Below are positions 34,448-43,576 of a DNA stretch of 64,000 nucleotides, in pieces (position 1 is the first letter of the stretch; each line of letters starts with the position of its first letter). The stretch covers positions 14,671 to 78,670 of the forward strand of contig JBMDXB010000164.1 in the NCBI GenBank assembly GCA_048594885.1, written 5' to 3'. This stretch comes from JBMDXB01 sp048594885. GTDB taxonomy: Bacteria; Acidobacteriota; Vicinamibacteria; Vicinamibacterales; 2-12-FULL-66-21. The notes below the pieces were generated by a model. That model did no database searches. It worked only from the letters and a program-made list of their open reading frames with translations, and was not told the origin of the DNA. The position numbers were made by a program, and so were the translations under genes.

Positions 34448-34705
34448 CTACTTGGCGGGCACGACGCCGATTCCGCCGCCGACGCGCGCCTCAACCCAGC
34501 GGCCGTTGATTTTCACCAGCAGCTTGCCGGTGACCCAGCCGCGCGTGGTGTCGGGCAGCTTGCCAGGAAGCCCGTCAATCTGAAATGCGAGGTCCTCTCC
34601 AGCGAACACGTTCGGTGGATCAGGGAGCTTCGTTGTCTGACCAAGCACGTACGCTCCGAACAGGGCGAAGACGAACGCAACGATCACGACGATCCTTGTT
34701 GCCAT
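34448..34705 (-). CDS. Small exported or membrane-anchored protein
   Basis: An 85-residue protein with an N-terminal hydrophobic helix (VVIVAFVFALFGAYVLGQTT) that is either an uncleaved anchor or a signal peptide. A short mature part follows (DLAFQIDGLPGKLPDTTRGW, GKLLVKINGRWVEARVGG). No family was recognised; the mature part could be a small beta-sheet domain. It starts at ATG 34705 behind an AGGTGC-like site and diverges from the sulfatase gene across 139 bp. Confidence 0.6.
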   Translation of the reverse strand: MATRIVVIVAFVFALFGAYVLGQTTKLPDPPNVFAGEDLAFQIDGLPGKLPDTTRGWVTGKLLVKINGRWVEARVGGGIGVVPAK

Positions 34706-34844
34706 GGCAAAGCACCTCCGTCGTTAGACGGCACTCCGGCCCGCGTCGTTGACAGCGACGGTGCGGCCACCGTCCCAACTTTACGGCGAACGGAGTGCTG
34801 GTCAACCGTACCGGTGTACAGTTGCAGCGCCGGGGAGATTCGAG

Positions 34845-36272
34845 ATGACATTCGTGCGCCTTCTCATGCTCGTGACGCTCGTCGCAGCCGCGGGCATCAC
34901 CCCTCGTTCCTCGACGTCCGAGGCTGCCGCTCCACAACAGCGCCTCAATCTCATCTCCATCGTCACCGACGATCAGGCGGCCTGGTCGGTCGGCGTCTAC
35001 GGCAACCGCGAGTCGCGGACGCCGAACATGGATCGGCTGGCGAGGGAAGGCGCGAGGTTCACCAACGCCTTCGTCACGACGCCGGTGTGCAGCCCGAGCC
35101 GCGCCGGATTCCTCACCGGTCTGTACCCGACGCAGGTCGCCATCACCGACTGGATCTCTCCGCGGGAAGCGCAGGACGGCACAGGGCTGTCGCCGTCGAC
35201 GGTCACATGGCCGGAAGTTCTGCAGCGCAACGGGTGGCGCACCGGTCTGTTCGGTAAGTGGCACCTGGGCATGCAGCCGCAGTTCCATCCGACGAAGCAT
35301 GGATTCGACGAGTTCTTCGGCGGGCTCGGCGGCGGCTTCGCGCCAATGAACCCAGAGCTGGAGCGCAATGGCAAGCTCGTGAAACTGGCAGGCGCTGCAT
35401 CGAACCTGGTCATGGACGAGGCGTTGCGGTTCGTCGAGCGCAACAGGGACAGGCCGTTCGCCGCGCTGATTCACTTCCGCGAACCGCACACGCCCTACGG
35501 CCCCATGCCCGAAGAGGACACGAGGCTGTTCTCGGATCTCGATCCGGCGATTCCAGACTGGCCCGCGCTCGATCCGGCGCAGATCAAGCAGTGGCATCGC
35601 GCGTATTACGCCGCGGTTCACGCCGCCGACCGCAACATCGGGCGGCTGCTCGCCAAGCTCGATGACCTGAAGCTCGCGGAGAACACGATCGTGATGTTCA
35701 CGAGCGACCACGGCTACAACATCGGCCACCACGGCATCCACACGAAGGGAAACGGCTGGTGGGCCGCCGGCGGCGTCACCGGACCGAAACGGCCCAACAT
35801 GTTCGATACGTCGTTGCGGATCCCGCTGATCGTTCGCTGGCCCGGCGTGATGAAGCGGGGGCTGGAGATTCACCAGACGATCATCCAGCTCGATACCTTC
35901 GCGTCGGTGCTGGGGATGTTAGGGCTGCAGCAGCCCACTGAGGTCAAGCAGCATGGCGCTGATTTTTCACCGCTTCTCCGCGGCGCGGCCGTCACGCAGT
36001 GGCGCGACACGATCTTCGGCCAGTACGACCTGCACAATGGCGGTCTGGCGTACATGCGGATGATTCGAACGTCCGAGTGGAAGCTCGTCCGCCATCACTT
36101 CGCGGACGGCCTCGACGAGCTGTACGACCTGAAGAACGATCCCGACGAGCGCCGGAATCTGTACAACGAGGAAAAGCACCGCGCAACGCGTGCGGCGCTG
36201 CAGCAGCGGCTCTCCGCCTGGCAAGGGAGTATCGACGATCCGATTCTGAAGGACGCGAGGGGAACGAGGTAG
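34845..36272 (+). CDS. Exported sulfatase (third copy)
   Basis: A 475-residue sulfatase with a signal peptide (about residues 1-28), metal-binding DD at 42-43 (SIVTDDQAAW) and formylglycine cysteine C82 (CSPSRAGFLTGLYPTQ). GLFGKWHLGMQPQ and FTSDHGYNIGHHGIHTKG match the arylsulfatase family. ATG 34845 gives a normal signal peptide; earlier in-frame codons are excluded. The last residues (SIDDPILKDARGTR) are encoded by a 32-nt sequence that recurs in noncoding DNA at 51168, suggesting a repeat has become the C-terminus. The next gene, a PQQ/DUF1080 fusion, starts 73 bp downstream on the same strand. A sulfated glycan substrate is likely. Confidence 0.86.
   Translation: MTFVRLLMLVTLVAAAGITPRSSTSEAAAPQQRLNLISIVTDDQAAWSVGVYGNRESRTPNMDRLAREGARFTNAFVTTPVCSPSRAGFLTGLYPTQVAITDWISPREAQDGTGLSPSTVTWPEVLQRNGWRTGLFGKWHLGMQPQFHPTKHGFDEFFGGLGGGFAPMNPELERNGKLVKLAGAASNLVMDEALRFVERNRDRPFAALIHFREPHTPYGPMPEEDTRLFSDLDPAIPDWPALDPAQIKQWHRAYYAAVHAADRNIGRLLAKLDDLKLAENTIVMFTSDHGYNIGHHGIHTKGNGWWAAGGVTGPKRPNMFDTSLRIPLIVRWPGVMKRGLEIHQTIIQLDTFASVLGMLGLQQPTEVKQHGADFSPLLRGAAVTQWRDTIFGQYDLHNGGLAYMRMIRTSEWKLVRHHFADGLDELYDLKNDPDERRNLYNEEKHRATRAALQQRLSAWQGSIDDPILKDARGTR
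36231..36262 (+). repeat. Dispersed 32-nt repeat, copy 1 (within sulfatase 3' end)
   Basis: A 32-nt run beginning ATCGACGATCCGATTCTGAA and ending GACGCGAGGGG is identical to 51168-51199. Here it forms the last codons of the sulfatase gene. Confidence 0.85.
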
Positions 36273-36345
36273 CGCGGCAGCGGACGTTGCAGGACGCACC
36301 GCGCGTCGCCCACCCTTTGATGTGCGAGCCTCTCTGATCACGTCT

Positions 36346-39207
36346 ATGCGACTCACGATGTTCCACGTCGTTACAGCGACCGTCATCGCCGGTATGGCCG
36401 CCGGCGGTCTGTTTCATGTGAGTGCGGCCAACGGAGAAAACGTCGACTGGCCTGTCTACCGCGGCGATCCGAAAGGGAATCAGTACGCGGCCATCGCACA
36501 AATCCATGCCGCGAATGTTCACAGGCTCCAACCGGCGTGGGTGTATCGCACCGGTGATGCGAACCAGCGTTCGACGATGCACGTGAACCCCGTTGTGGTG
36601 AATGGCGTGATGTACGTGACCACGCCTGCGCTGAAGGCGATCGCGCTGGACGCCGCAACCGGACGTGAGCTGTGGGTGTTCGATCCGGCCAGATACAACG
36701 ATGGGACCGTCGTCCGATTGCGGAACCGCGGCGTCGCCTACTGGAAGGGAGCGGAGGGGGAGCGCATATTCCATTTCGTACGAGACCGCGTCTACGCCAT
36801 CGATGCGCGGTCCGGCGCGCTGATTCCGTCATTCGGCAGGAACGGATTCATCGATTTGAGGCAGAACCTCGGCGTCGATCCATCGACCGCAGTGATCGAG
36901 ATGACGTCACCGGGGGCTGTCTTCAGGAATTTCCTGATCGTCGCGTCGCGCGTGAACGAGAGTTATGACGCGTCGCCGGGTCACATCCGCGCGTTCGACA
37001 CGGTCACGGGCGACATGAAGTGGATCTTCCACACGGTTCCGCGCGAGGGGCAGCTCGGATGGGACACCTGGCGGTGGGTCAAGGACGAGAATTACGGCGG
37101 CGCGAACGCGTGGGGTGGGGTGACGATCGACGAGCAGCGAGGTTGGGTGTTTGCCGCCACGGGCTCGGCTACTGAAGACTTCTACGGCGGGTTTCGCAAA
37201 GGCAGCAATCTGTTCGCCAACAGTGTGCTCGCTCTCGACGCCACAACAGGCGAGCGCAAGTGGCATTACCAGACCGTCCGGCACGACATCTGGGATTACG
37301 ACAATCCTCCGGCGCCGATCCTCATCACCCTGAAGAGGGGTAACACGGCCACCGACGCGGTGGTGCAGCTCACGAAGATGGGTTTCACCTTCGTCCTGGA
37401 CCGGGATACGGGTCAGCCGCTGTTCCCGGTGCAGGAGGTTCCTGTTCCACGCTCCACGGTGCCAGGAGAAGAGACGTGGCCAACGCAGTTGGTGCCGCTG
37501 AAACCGCCGCCGCTGGTGCGTCAGATGCTGACGGAGGCGGATCTAACCAACATCACGCCGCAATCGCGCGCCCACGCGTTGAAAGAGTTCCGAAAGTACC
37601 TGTCCGGTCCGATATATACGCCTCCGAGCATGCAGGGGACGATCACGACACCCGGACACCTGGGCGGCGCCCAATGGCACGGCGCGAGTTTCGATCCGAT
37701 GTTGAGCATCCTGTACGTCAACGTCAACGAAGCCCCGACCATCAACCGGCTTCGCGCGGTTCACGACCTTGGCGATAAACGTCTGACGCCGGCGCAGGTG
37801 GGCCGGCAGATCTACGAGCGCGCATGCGCAGCGTGCCACGGTGTGGACAGACAGGGCACCGCCCCGCACACGCCGCCGCTGCTCACCGTCACGTCCACTG
37901 CCGCGGAGCTCGAGCACGTCATCACGCAGGGGCGCAACGCCATGCCTTCCTTTCCTCAGTTCCGCCGAGGCGAGCTGAGCGCGCTCTCGGCGTATCTGAA
38001 GAGCCCGCCCGGGGCAGTGACGCTTGACTCAGCCGCGAGGTCCAGCACGCGCCGCTACACGATTGATGGCTATCCGCTCTTCCTCGACCCGAACGGCGTT
38101 CCCGCCATCGCGCCTCCGTGGGGAACCCTGAATGCGATCGATCTCGTCAGCGGCGACGTGGTATGGAAGGTTCCGCTCGGCGAGTATCCTCAGCTCGTCG
38201 CGAAGGGCATTCGCAACACGGGTTCGCTCAACTTTGGCGGAGCCGTCGCCACTGCCGGCGGCGTGATCTTCGTGGCGGCAACGGCCGACGAGAAGATCCG
38301 CGCATTCGAGAAGCATTCGGGGAGGGTGCTCTGGGAACATCAACTGCCTGCCGGGGGATATGCGACTCCCAGCGTGTATATGGTCGACGGACGGCAGTAC
38401 GTGGCGGTTGCCGCCGGAGGCAGCGGGAAAAACGCCACGAAGTCAGGCGACTCCATCGTCGTCTTCGCGCTGCCGCGGGATGATGAGGAGACGCCCGTCA
38501 TGGATGCCCAGCCGTCGGCGGATGGCTGGTTCCAGCTGTTCGACGGATCCACGCTGAACGGTTGGGTTCATATGAATGGCGCGCACCGGTTCACCGTGGA
38601 AGACGGCGCGATCGTCGGACGCACTGTCGAGGCCAGCGCCAGCATGAATTCCTTCCTCTGCACGGTAAGGGAATTCGACGATTTCGAGCTCGAGCTCGAC
38701 ACTGCAATCGATCGGATCACGAACTCAGGCATCCAGATCAGGAGCAAGGTCAGGCCGGTGCAGGCGGCGGGCCGGGGGTTCGAGTCGTCACCCGGCCGCG
38801 TGAACGGCCCGCAGATCGAGATCCGCCGCTATTACAAAGGGCAGCCGGCGACCGGTCTGCTCTACGGTGAGGCGATGGGGACGAACTGGCTCTCCTCACA
38901 GCAGCGGATCGATGAAGGGCATCGTCATTTCATCGACGAGGGCTGGAATAGGGTCCGGATCGTGGCCCGAGGGCCGCGGATCCAGACGTGGGTGAACGGA
39001 AATCCCGTGGAAGATCTCGTCAACGAGGATGTGTACAAGACGCATCCGAAGGGGTTCATCGGGCTTCAGATTCACGGTGTCAGCGAACGCGAAGTCAACC
39101 TGCCCATCCATGCGGGCTCGGGAATCACGACGAGTCAGCCTCTCGTGATCAGATGGCGCAACATCCGAATCCGGCCTCTACGGCGGACTGCCGCACCACA
39201 TCCCTGA
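36346..39207 (+). CDS. PQQ-dehydrogenase-like beta-propeller with inserted cytochrome c domain, fused to DUF1080
   Basis: A 953-residue exported fusion. After a signal peptide (about residues 1-30), a quinoprotein propeller runs from about 35 to 480 (DWPVYRGDPKGNQYA, ATGRELWVFDPA, HYQTVRHDIWDYDNPPAPIL). A cytochrome c domain is inserted with its heme motif CAACH at 494-498 and Met ligand candidate AMPSFPQF. The propeller resumes to about 710 (GTLNAIDLVSGDVVWKVPLG, GSLNFGGAVATAGGVIFVAA). Residues 725-950 are a DUF1080/3-keto-disaccharide-hydrolase lectin-like domain (WFQLFDGSTLNGWVHMNG). The likely role is periplasmic oxidation of a sugar or alcohol, with electrons going to cytochrome c. ATG 36346 is preferred to GTG 36322; neither has a strong ribosome site. 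Confidence 0.85.
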   Translation: MRLTMFHVVTATVIAGMAAGGLFHVSAANGENVDWPVYRGDPKGNQYAAIAQIHAANVHRLQPAWVYRTGDANQRSTMHVNPVVVNGVMYVTTPALKAIALDAATGRELWVFDPARYNDGTVVRLRNRGVAYWKGAEGERIFHFVRDRVYAIDARSGALIPSFGRNGFIDLRQNLGVDPSTAVIEMTSPGAVFRNFLIVASRVNESYDASPGHIRAFDTVTGDMKWIFHTVPREGQLGWDTWRWVKDENYGGANAWGGVTIDEQRGWVFAATGSATEDFYGGFRKGSNLFANSVLALDATTGERKWHYQTVRHDIWDYDNPPAPILITLKRGNTATDAVVQLTKMGFTFVLDRDTGQPLFPVQEVPVPRSTVPGEETWPTQLVPLKPPPLVRQMLTEADLTNITPQSRAHALKEFRKYLSGPIYTPPSMQGTITTPGHLGGAQWHGASFDPMLSILYVNVNEAPTINRLRAVHDLGDKRLTPAQVGRQIYERACAACHGVDRQGTAPHTPPLLTVTSTAAELEHVITQGRNAMPSFPQFRRGELSALSAYLKSPPGAVTLDSAARSSTRRYTIDGYPLFLDPNGVPAIAPPWGTLNAIDLVSGDVVWKVPLGEYPQLVAKGIRNTGSLNFGGAVATAGGVIFVAATADEKIRAFEKHSGRVLWEHQLPAGGYATPSVYMVDGRQYVAVAAGGSGKNATKSGDSIVVFALPRDDEETPVMDAQPSADGWFQLFDGSTLNGWVHMNGAHRFTVEDGAIVGRTVEASASMNSFLCTVREFDDFELELDTAIDRITNSGIQIRSKVRPVQAAGRGFESSPGRVNGPQIEIRRYYKGQPATGLLYGEAMGTNWLSSQQRIDEGHRHFIDEGWNRVRIVARGPRIQTWVNGNPVEDLVNEDVYKTHPKGFIGLQIHGVSEREVNLPIHAGSGITTSQPLVIRWRNIRIRPLRRTAAPHP

Positions 39208-39287
39208 TCCGAAAGTCAGCCTCTCTCTGTCAGCGAGCCCGCTTCCCGGCAGCGGGTGGCTTCGCTCGCTTGCCCGCCCGCGCCGCG

Positions 39288-39475
39288 TCACACGGGCCTA
39301 GCGACTGTTGCTGGAGCAACGAGTCCTGGCTGATGTCCCCAGGCACGCGGGATATAGGTGAGGATGTCGGCGAGCTGCTGATCGTCGAGCGTGCCCATCG
39401 CGGGCACGGTGAATTTTGCTCCTCGGTCGCCGCTGGCGTTGCGTCTCTGGCGGCAACGCACGAATAGCGCGGTTT
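39288..39475 (-). pseudogene. Cytochrome c domain remnant
   Basis: A minus-strand reading frame ending at TGA 39288 encodes RGAKFTVPAMGTLDDQQLAD, followed by ILTYIPRAWGHQ and PATVARPV. This is the C-terminal part of a class I cytochrome c domain (Met ligand region plus last helix) as found in PQQ dehydrogenases. No CxxCH is left: the place where it would be expected reads FVRCRQRRNASGDR. The fragment overlaps the end of the RidA-like gene in another frame and has no start. It is probably a decayed leftover of a larger gene. Confidence 0.45.
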
Positions 39476-39481
39476 CTGCGG

Positions 39482-39964
39482 TCAGAGATGCGCAATGCAG
39501 TCGATTTCGACGAGCGATCCATCTGGAATCGCCACAACAGCAACCGTCGTGCGCACGGGAGGCTCCGGGCCGAACCGGTTGATGTAGGCGCGGTTCATGC
39601 CTTCAAAATTCTTGATGTCCGTCAGGTACACGTTCACCTTCATGACCTTGTCCATCGAGGAGCCCGCTAGGTTCAACGACTCCTCTATCTGATCGAGGAC
39701 GCGCCGGGTCTGCGCCTCGATGTCGCCCGTGGCATTCACGCCGCCGCCCTTGCCCGAGACGAACACCAGATTCCCGTACGAGAGCTCCGGACTGTAGAGA
39801 GGTTGACCTTTGAGCGTCATCGAAGTCGGCGCGAGCTTTCGATAGACGCGTTTCCGCGGCTGCCCAGCGGCAGCGCCCTGCTGCTGCGCAGCCGCGGGTG
39901 CGGCCATCGCCAGCGCCGGGACGGCCGCGAGGAACCCCCGGCGTCCGGTCTTGTTTCGTGCCAT
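39482..39964 (-). CDS. Tat-exported RidA/YjgF-family protein (operon-distal copy)
   Basis: A 160-residue protein with a Tat-like leader (NKTGRRGFLAAVPALAMAAP, cleavage near AAAQ) and a complete RidA domain (LVFVSGKGGGVN, QTRRVLDQIEESLNLAGSSM, VMKVNVYLTDIKNFEGMN, PPVRTTVAVVAIPDGSLVEI). The Arg in PVRTTV corresponds to the substrate-carboxylate Arg of RidA. RidA proteins hydrolyse reactive enamines/imines made by PLP enzymes, normally in the cytoplasm; an exported form is unusual. It is the last intact gene of the eight-gene minus-strand operon starting with another RidA at 47532, and lies 16 bp after the amidohydrolase. Confidence 0.85.
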   Translation of the reverse strand: MARNKTGRRGFLAAVPALAMAAPAAAQQQGAAAGQPRKRVYRKLAPTSMTLKGQPLYSPELSYGNLVFVSGKGGGVNATGDIEAQTRRVLDQIEESLNLAGSSMDKVMKVNVYLTDIKNFEGMNRAYINRFGPEPPVRTTVAVVAIPDGSLVEIDCIAHL

Positions 39965-39980
39965 CTGTCCTCCAAAACGG

Positions 39981-41252
39981 CTAGCGGCTTCCCCGATCCT
40001 TCAACTCCGTCCAGAGCCGGTAGGACATGCCATTGAGATCCCAGACGACCTGTCCCGCCTTGACGGTCAATTCGCACTCGAGCTTCTGATTACCGGTCAG
40101 CTTTCCGCCGGCGACGTCGACGAAACCGAAGTTTCCCCGGCGAACATTCAAGACAGCGATGTCGGCCTCGGCGCCGACCCCGAGGTGGCCGAGGTCCGTT
40201 CGCTTGATGACGTCCGCTACGCGCGCGGTGTTGGCTCTGATCACGTCCCGGAGCGGCATGCCCATGTTCAGGAACTTCGACATGGTATCCAGGATGTTCT
40301 TCATGCCGCTGTTCATGCTGCCGGTGTGCAGGTCCGTGCCGATCACGTCAGGATGAAAGCCCTGCTGCATGGCCGGAACAGCCTGCCGGAACAGGAAGCT
40401 GCCGCCGCCGTGCCCGGCATCGAACACGATGCCTCGCTTCCGCGCCTCCCACACGTAAGGGCGCACCTTGCCGTTCTCGTCCACGATCGGGATCCTGCCG
40501 CTCACGTGCGCGTACGTGTGCGTGAGAATGTCGCCCGGACGCAGATGCTTCAGGAGCAGATCCTCGAGCGGCAGCGGCGGCGTGTGTGTGCCGAAGTCAA
40601 TCATCACCGGCACGTTCACATCGCGTCCCGCCGCGACGGCGCGCAGCACCGGATCCCACTCCGCCCCACGGTAGTGCGCCACCTTGATACCGGCGATGAC
40701 ACCTGGATGCTGCCTGATCCGCATCGCTGTCAGCTTCGCGTCCATGTCGGCGAGGTTCTGTTCGACGGGCCCGCCCTTCATCCCGGAGCCAACGATGTTC
40801 AGGAACGAGAGGACACGCGTGCGCGCGCGATCGATGACCTGCTCCTTGAACTGCGGGAAGTTTCTCCAGCCCGCGCCCCCCGCATCCACGAGCGTCGTCT
40901 GGCCGCTGCGGAACGAATGGCTGTCGGGCGGAACGGCCTGCTCTCCGTTGCTCAAATAGGCATCGCGCTCGGTTCCGAAGAAGACGTGGGCGTGAATGTC
41001 AATGAGGCCGGGCACGACGAGTAATCCGGCCGCGTCGGCGATCCGGCTGGCCAGCGAGGGATCGATGTCGGCGGCAACGCGGGCGATCTTCCCGCCGGAG
41101 ACCGCGATATCCATCATCCCGTCGATCCCGTTCCTCGGATCGACGACGCGTCCTCCCTTGATCAGGAGATCGAATTGCGGCTTCTGCGTTTCGGCGGGCG
41201 TGACGGCGGCGATGACCAGACCGATCAGGCAATAGCAGATTCGCTTGACCAT
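39981..41252 (-). CDS. Exported amidohydrolase/deacetylase-family metallohydrolase
   Basis: A 423-residue amidohydrolase with a signal peptide (about residues 1-22). The metal site includes HxH in GLIDIHAHVFFG, the Lys of GIKVAHYRGAEW, His residues of ILTHTYAHVSG, and the Asp of VIGTDLHTGS. It fits the amidohydrolase/deacetylase branch often found beside SelA-like PLP proteins (DgaE/DgaF neighbourhoods). ATG 41252 is preceded by a good GAGGAG site; nine upstream codons are excluded. It is the seventh gene of the minus-strand operon. The predicted reaction is hydrolysis of an amide, lactam or N-acyl group on an imported or periplasmic compound; the substrate is unknown. Confidence 0.84.
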   Translation of the reverse strand: MVKRICYCLIGLVIAAVTPAETQKPQFDLLIKGGRVVDPRNGIDGMMDIAVSGGKIARVAADIDPSLASRIADAAGLLVVPGLIDIHAHVFFGTERDAYLSNGEQAVPPDSHSFRSGQTTLVDAGGAGWRNFPQFKEQVIDRARTRVLSFLNIVGSGMKGGPVEQNLADMDAKLTAMRIRQHPGVIAGIKVAHYRGAEWDPVLRAVAAGRDVNVPVMIDFGTHTPPLPLEDLLLKHLRPGDILTHTYAHVSGRIPIVDENGKVRPYVWEARKRGIVFDAGHGGGSFLFRQAVPAMQQGFHPDVIGTDLHTGSMNSGMKNILDTMSKFLNMGMPLRDVIRANTARVADVIKRTDLGHLGVGAEADIAVLNVRRGNFGFVDVAGGKLTGNQKLECELTVKAGQVVWDLNGMSYRLWTELKDRGSR

Positions 41253-41286
41253 GGCAGGCTCCTCAAGACGTGACCCCACATCTCCG

Positions 41287-42579
41287 TCACGGTCTGCGGC
41301 TCAGAAAAATGCGCGCGCCGACTCGCAGCGACGGCAGCACGAACTCGGTGGCGCCGTTGCGATGTTCGAACGCCAGCAACGCGGGCGGCTCCTCGGGCGT
41401 CTCGTAGTAGACCTCCGAGAAGGTTCCGGCCACGCGCAGCTGTACCGGCAACGGCTGATGCGCGTAGTTCACGAGCGTGATGAGCATCAGGCTGCCATCT
41501 TTGGCCGCGTAAGGTGCCGCAACCACCGTGATCCCGTTCCAGATGTCGAGTACACGAGCCTCAACCGAAAGCTGGCGACGGATGTCCAGCGCCAGCCTGT
41601 TCGGATCCCGAAGCTCGGTCTCAGTTCTCACGACGCCGCCGCCGCGCTCGAAGGCGGCAAGCGTCTTCTTCTGCGCCGGATCCGGTTCGCCCAGTACGAG
41701 CAGCAGCCTCAGCTTCGGCAAGGCACCAGCCCGTGCAGCCAGCCGTTCGGGTGCAATCGGCTCGAACGGCAGATTGTGACGTGCGAGGAGGTTCATCACC
41801 TCGAACCATTTCGCCGGCGCGGCCGTGACCACTCCAATCGAAGCGATCGGTTCGTAGCGGCTCGGGAAATCTCCTGCGTAGAAATCGAGGGAACGCCGGA
41901 TCTGATCCCAGTCGCGGCGGGCCGTCGGGTGGCCGAGCAACATGCGATGCTGGAAGCGCTCGTGCAATGGCAGCAGCAGATCGGCGCGGAAGCTTCCCGC
42001 TTCGGCAATCGCCACGAGGTAATTCTCGAGCGCCGGCCCTTCGTCGGCCTCGGCAATGCCGGCCGGTGTCCACCGGTACGTCAGCAGCGGCCGGGCATCC
42101 TTCGTCGCAGCGATCCGGGCGAGCGCCGCATTTGTGTCGATCCAGGGCTGCGCGCTGCGGCCGGCGATCTGAAGTACTCCGTTGCTCCTGCTGACCGTGT
42201 TCGAGCGGATGCGCGGCCACTTTCCCCGCTCGTCGATGGTGAGCACCTGCACGCTCCGCGGAAGCTGCTGCCGCAAGGTCGAAATCGCCCTGGCAGAAGC
42301 GCTGCCTCTCACGAGGACGCCGGCGACACCGCCCGAAGGCAGCTTGAAAGCGCTCAGCGCCGCCGCGTCGACCTCGAGGTACACGCGGTAGCCGTGTCCG
42401 AGGGCGTCGCGGACAGCGGCGGTGTTCTCCGCCGGTAGCGCGAGGGTCGCGATCCCTAGGACGTCGCGCGGCGGAACGCGATCAGCCATCCATCGAACGA
42501 ACACCTCTGCTCTCGCCGGTGTGGCCGCGAGCAGCAGCATCGTCGTGACGATGACAGCGAGGCGCATGTGAAGCAGCAT
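41287..42579 (-). CDS. Exported protein of unknown function
   Basis: A 430-residue protein with a signal peptide (LAVIVTTMLLLAATPARA). The body looks alpha/beta (VLGIATLALPAENTAAVRDA, YRVYLEVDAAALSAF, RPLLTYRWTPAGIAEADEGP, LRLLLVLGEPDPAQKKTLAA). It ends in a beta-rich region (LMLITLVNYAHQPLPVQLRV) reminiscent of the trimerisation-like and C-terminal domains of glycoside hydrolases, but no catalytic motif was recognised. ATG 42579 follows the ApbE-like stop by 7 bp; ATG 42567 is an alternative start. Its place in an operon of exported enzymes suggests action on the same periplasmic substrate. Confidence 0.6.
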   Translation of the reverse strand: MLLHMRLAVIVTTMLLLAATPARAEVFVRWMADRVPPRDVLGIATLALPAENTAAVRDALGHGYRVYLEVDAAALSAFKLPSGGVAGVLVRGSASARAISTLRQQLPRSVQVLTIDERGKWPRIRSNTVSRSNGVLQIAGRSAQPWIDTNAALARIAATKDARPLLTYRWTPAGIAEADEGPALENYLVAIAEAGSFRADLLLPLHERFQHRMLLGHPTARRDWDQIRRSLDFYAGDFPSRYEPIASIGVVTAAPAKWFEVMNLLARHNLPFEPIAPERLAARAGALPKLRLLLVLGEPDPAQKKTLAAFERGGGVVRTETELRDPNRLALDIRRQLSVEARVLDIWNGITVVAAPYAAKDGSLMLITLVNYAHQPLPVQLRVAGTFSEVYYETPEEPPALLAFEHRNGATEFVLPSLRVGARIFLSRRP

Positions 42580-42586
42580 CGTCCGA

Positions 42587-43576
42587 TTAGTCGACGCGCC
42601 GCAGTCGCAGCCGGGATTCACGGACTGCCGCACGCCTCGTCCCTTCGGGTGAGACCCACACCGCCGATACATCCGGAAAGCCGTTCAACAGCGCTCGTGC
42701 TTCTTCGAGCGGGAGCATCAACACCGTCGTGGCGAGCGCGTCGGATGCCGTAGCCGTCGGTGCAATCACGCTCACGCTGCCGGCACTCTTCACCGGTCGA
42801 GCTGAAAGCGGATCGATGATCTCGCCGAACTCCGCGGCAGGACTCTGCTGGGAGGTCGAAACGGACTGGCCGCTGAGCAGGAGCTCCATACCGCCGGCGT
42901 CGACTCTGCCCAGAAGAACAGGCCATCCGGTGCGGCCGGGCGCAGTCCCGATGGCGGCGATGGAGCTGCCTCCCGAGTTGATCATCGCGTGCTGGACGCC
43001 CGCCGACTTCACGATCGCAAGCGCGCGATCCACCGCGTATCCTTTGCCGATGCCGCCGAGATCGAGCTCCAGGCAGTCGGAGCGGAAGCGGACGGCATCC
43101 GCAGCGGAAAGATCGATTTTCTCGTAGCCGACGCAGTGCCAGGCCTGCGCGAGTGCCTGGTCCGTTGGCGCGCGTCCTTCGCTGGCCGCGCTCTTCCAGA
43201 GCCGAACGAGCGGGGCGATCGTGACGTCGAACCGGCCGCCGGATCGTCGCGAGAACTCGATCGACTCACGAACGATCTCGTGCAGGCTTGGGTCCACGCG
43301 CACCGGCCGATATCGTGCTTCGCGATTCAGCTTCGAGAGGTCGCTGTCGGAGCGGTAGTGGCTCAAGACTCGTTCGAGACGGTCAATCTCTGAGAACGCC
43401 TCTTCGACGGCGCGCGCGGCATCGGCGCGCGAGTGGTGAAAGACGACGATGTCGAACATCGTGCCCATCGCGTAGCGCTGCTGATGGACGACGGCCGGTG
43501 CCTCGCCCTGCGCGGAGGTCGCGAGCGCTGCCAGGATCGACACGAGGATGAGAAGCCGTGGATCAGCGCAGCGCAT
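42587..43576 (-). CDS. apbE: FAD:protein FMN transferase (ApbE family)
   Basis: A 329-residue exported ApbE with a signal peptide (LLILVSILAALATSAQG). Family motifs are present: YAMGTMFDIVVFH, the FAD-binding DLGGIGKGYAVDRAL, MINSGGSSIAAIG, and the Mg-binding DALATTVLML at the C-terminus. ApbE transfers FMN from FAD to a Thr/Ser of exported redox proteins such as RnfG, NqrC or FMN_bind-domain proteins. No obvious flavinylation target (FMN_bind domain) is encoded in this window, so the partner may be elsewhere or may be an unrecognised operon member. The start overlaps the propeller gene by 14 nt. Confidence 0.9.
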   Translation of the reverse strand: MRCADPRLLILVSILAALATSAQGEAPAVVHQQRYAMGTMFDIVVFHHSRADAARAVEEAFSEIDRLERVLSHYRSDSDLSKLNREARYRPVRVDPSLHEIVRESIEFSRRSGGRFDVTIAPLVRLWKSAASEGRAPTDQALAQAWHCVGYEKIDLSAADAVRFRSDCLELDLGGIGKGYAVDRALAIVKSAGVQHAMINSGGSSIAAIGTAPGRTGWPVLLGRVDAGGMELLLSGQSVSTSQQSPAAEFGEIIDPLSARPVKSAGSVSVIAPTATASDALATTVLMLPLEEARALLNGFPDVSAVWVSPEGTRRAAVRESRLRLRRVD

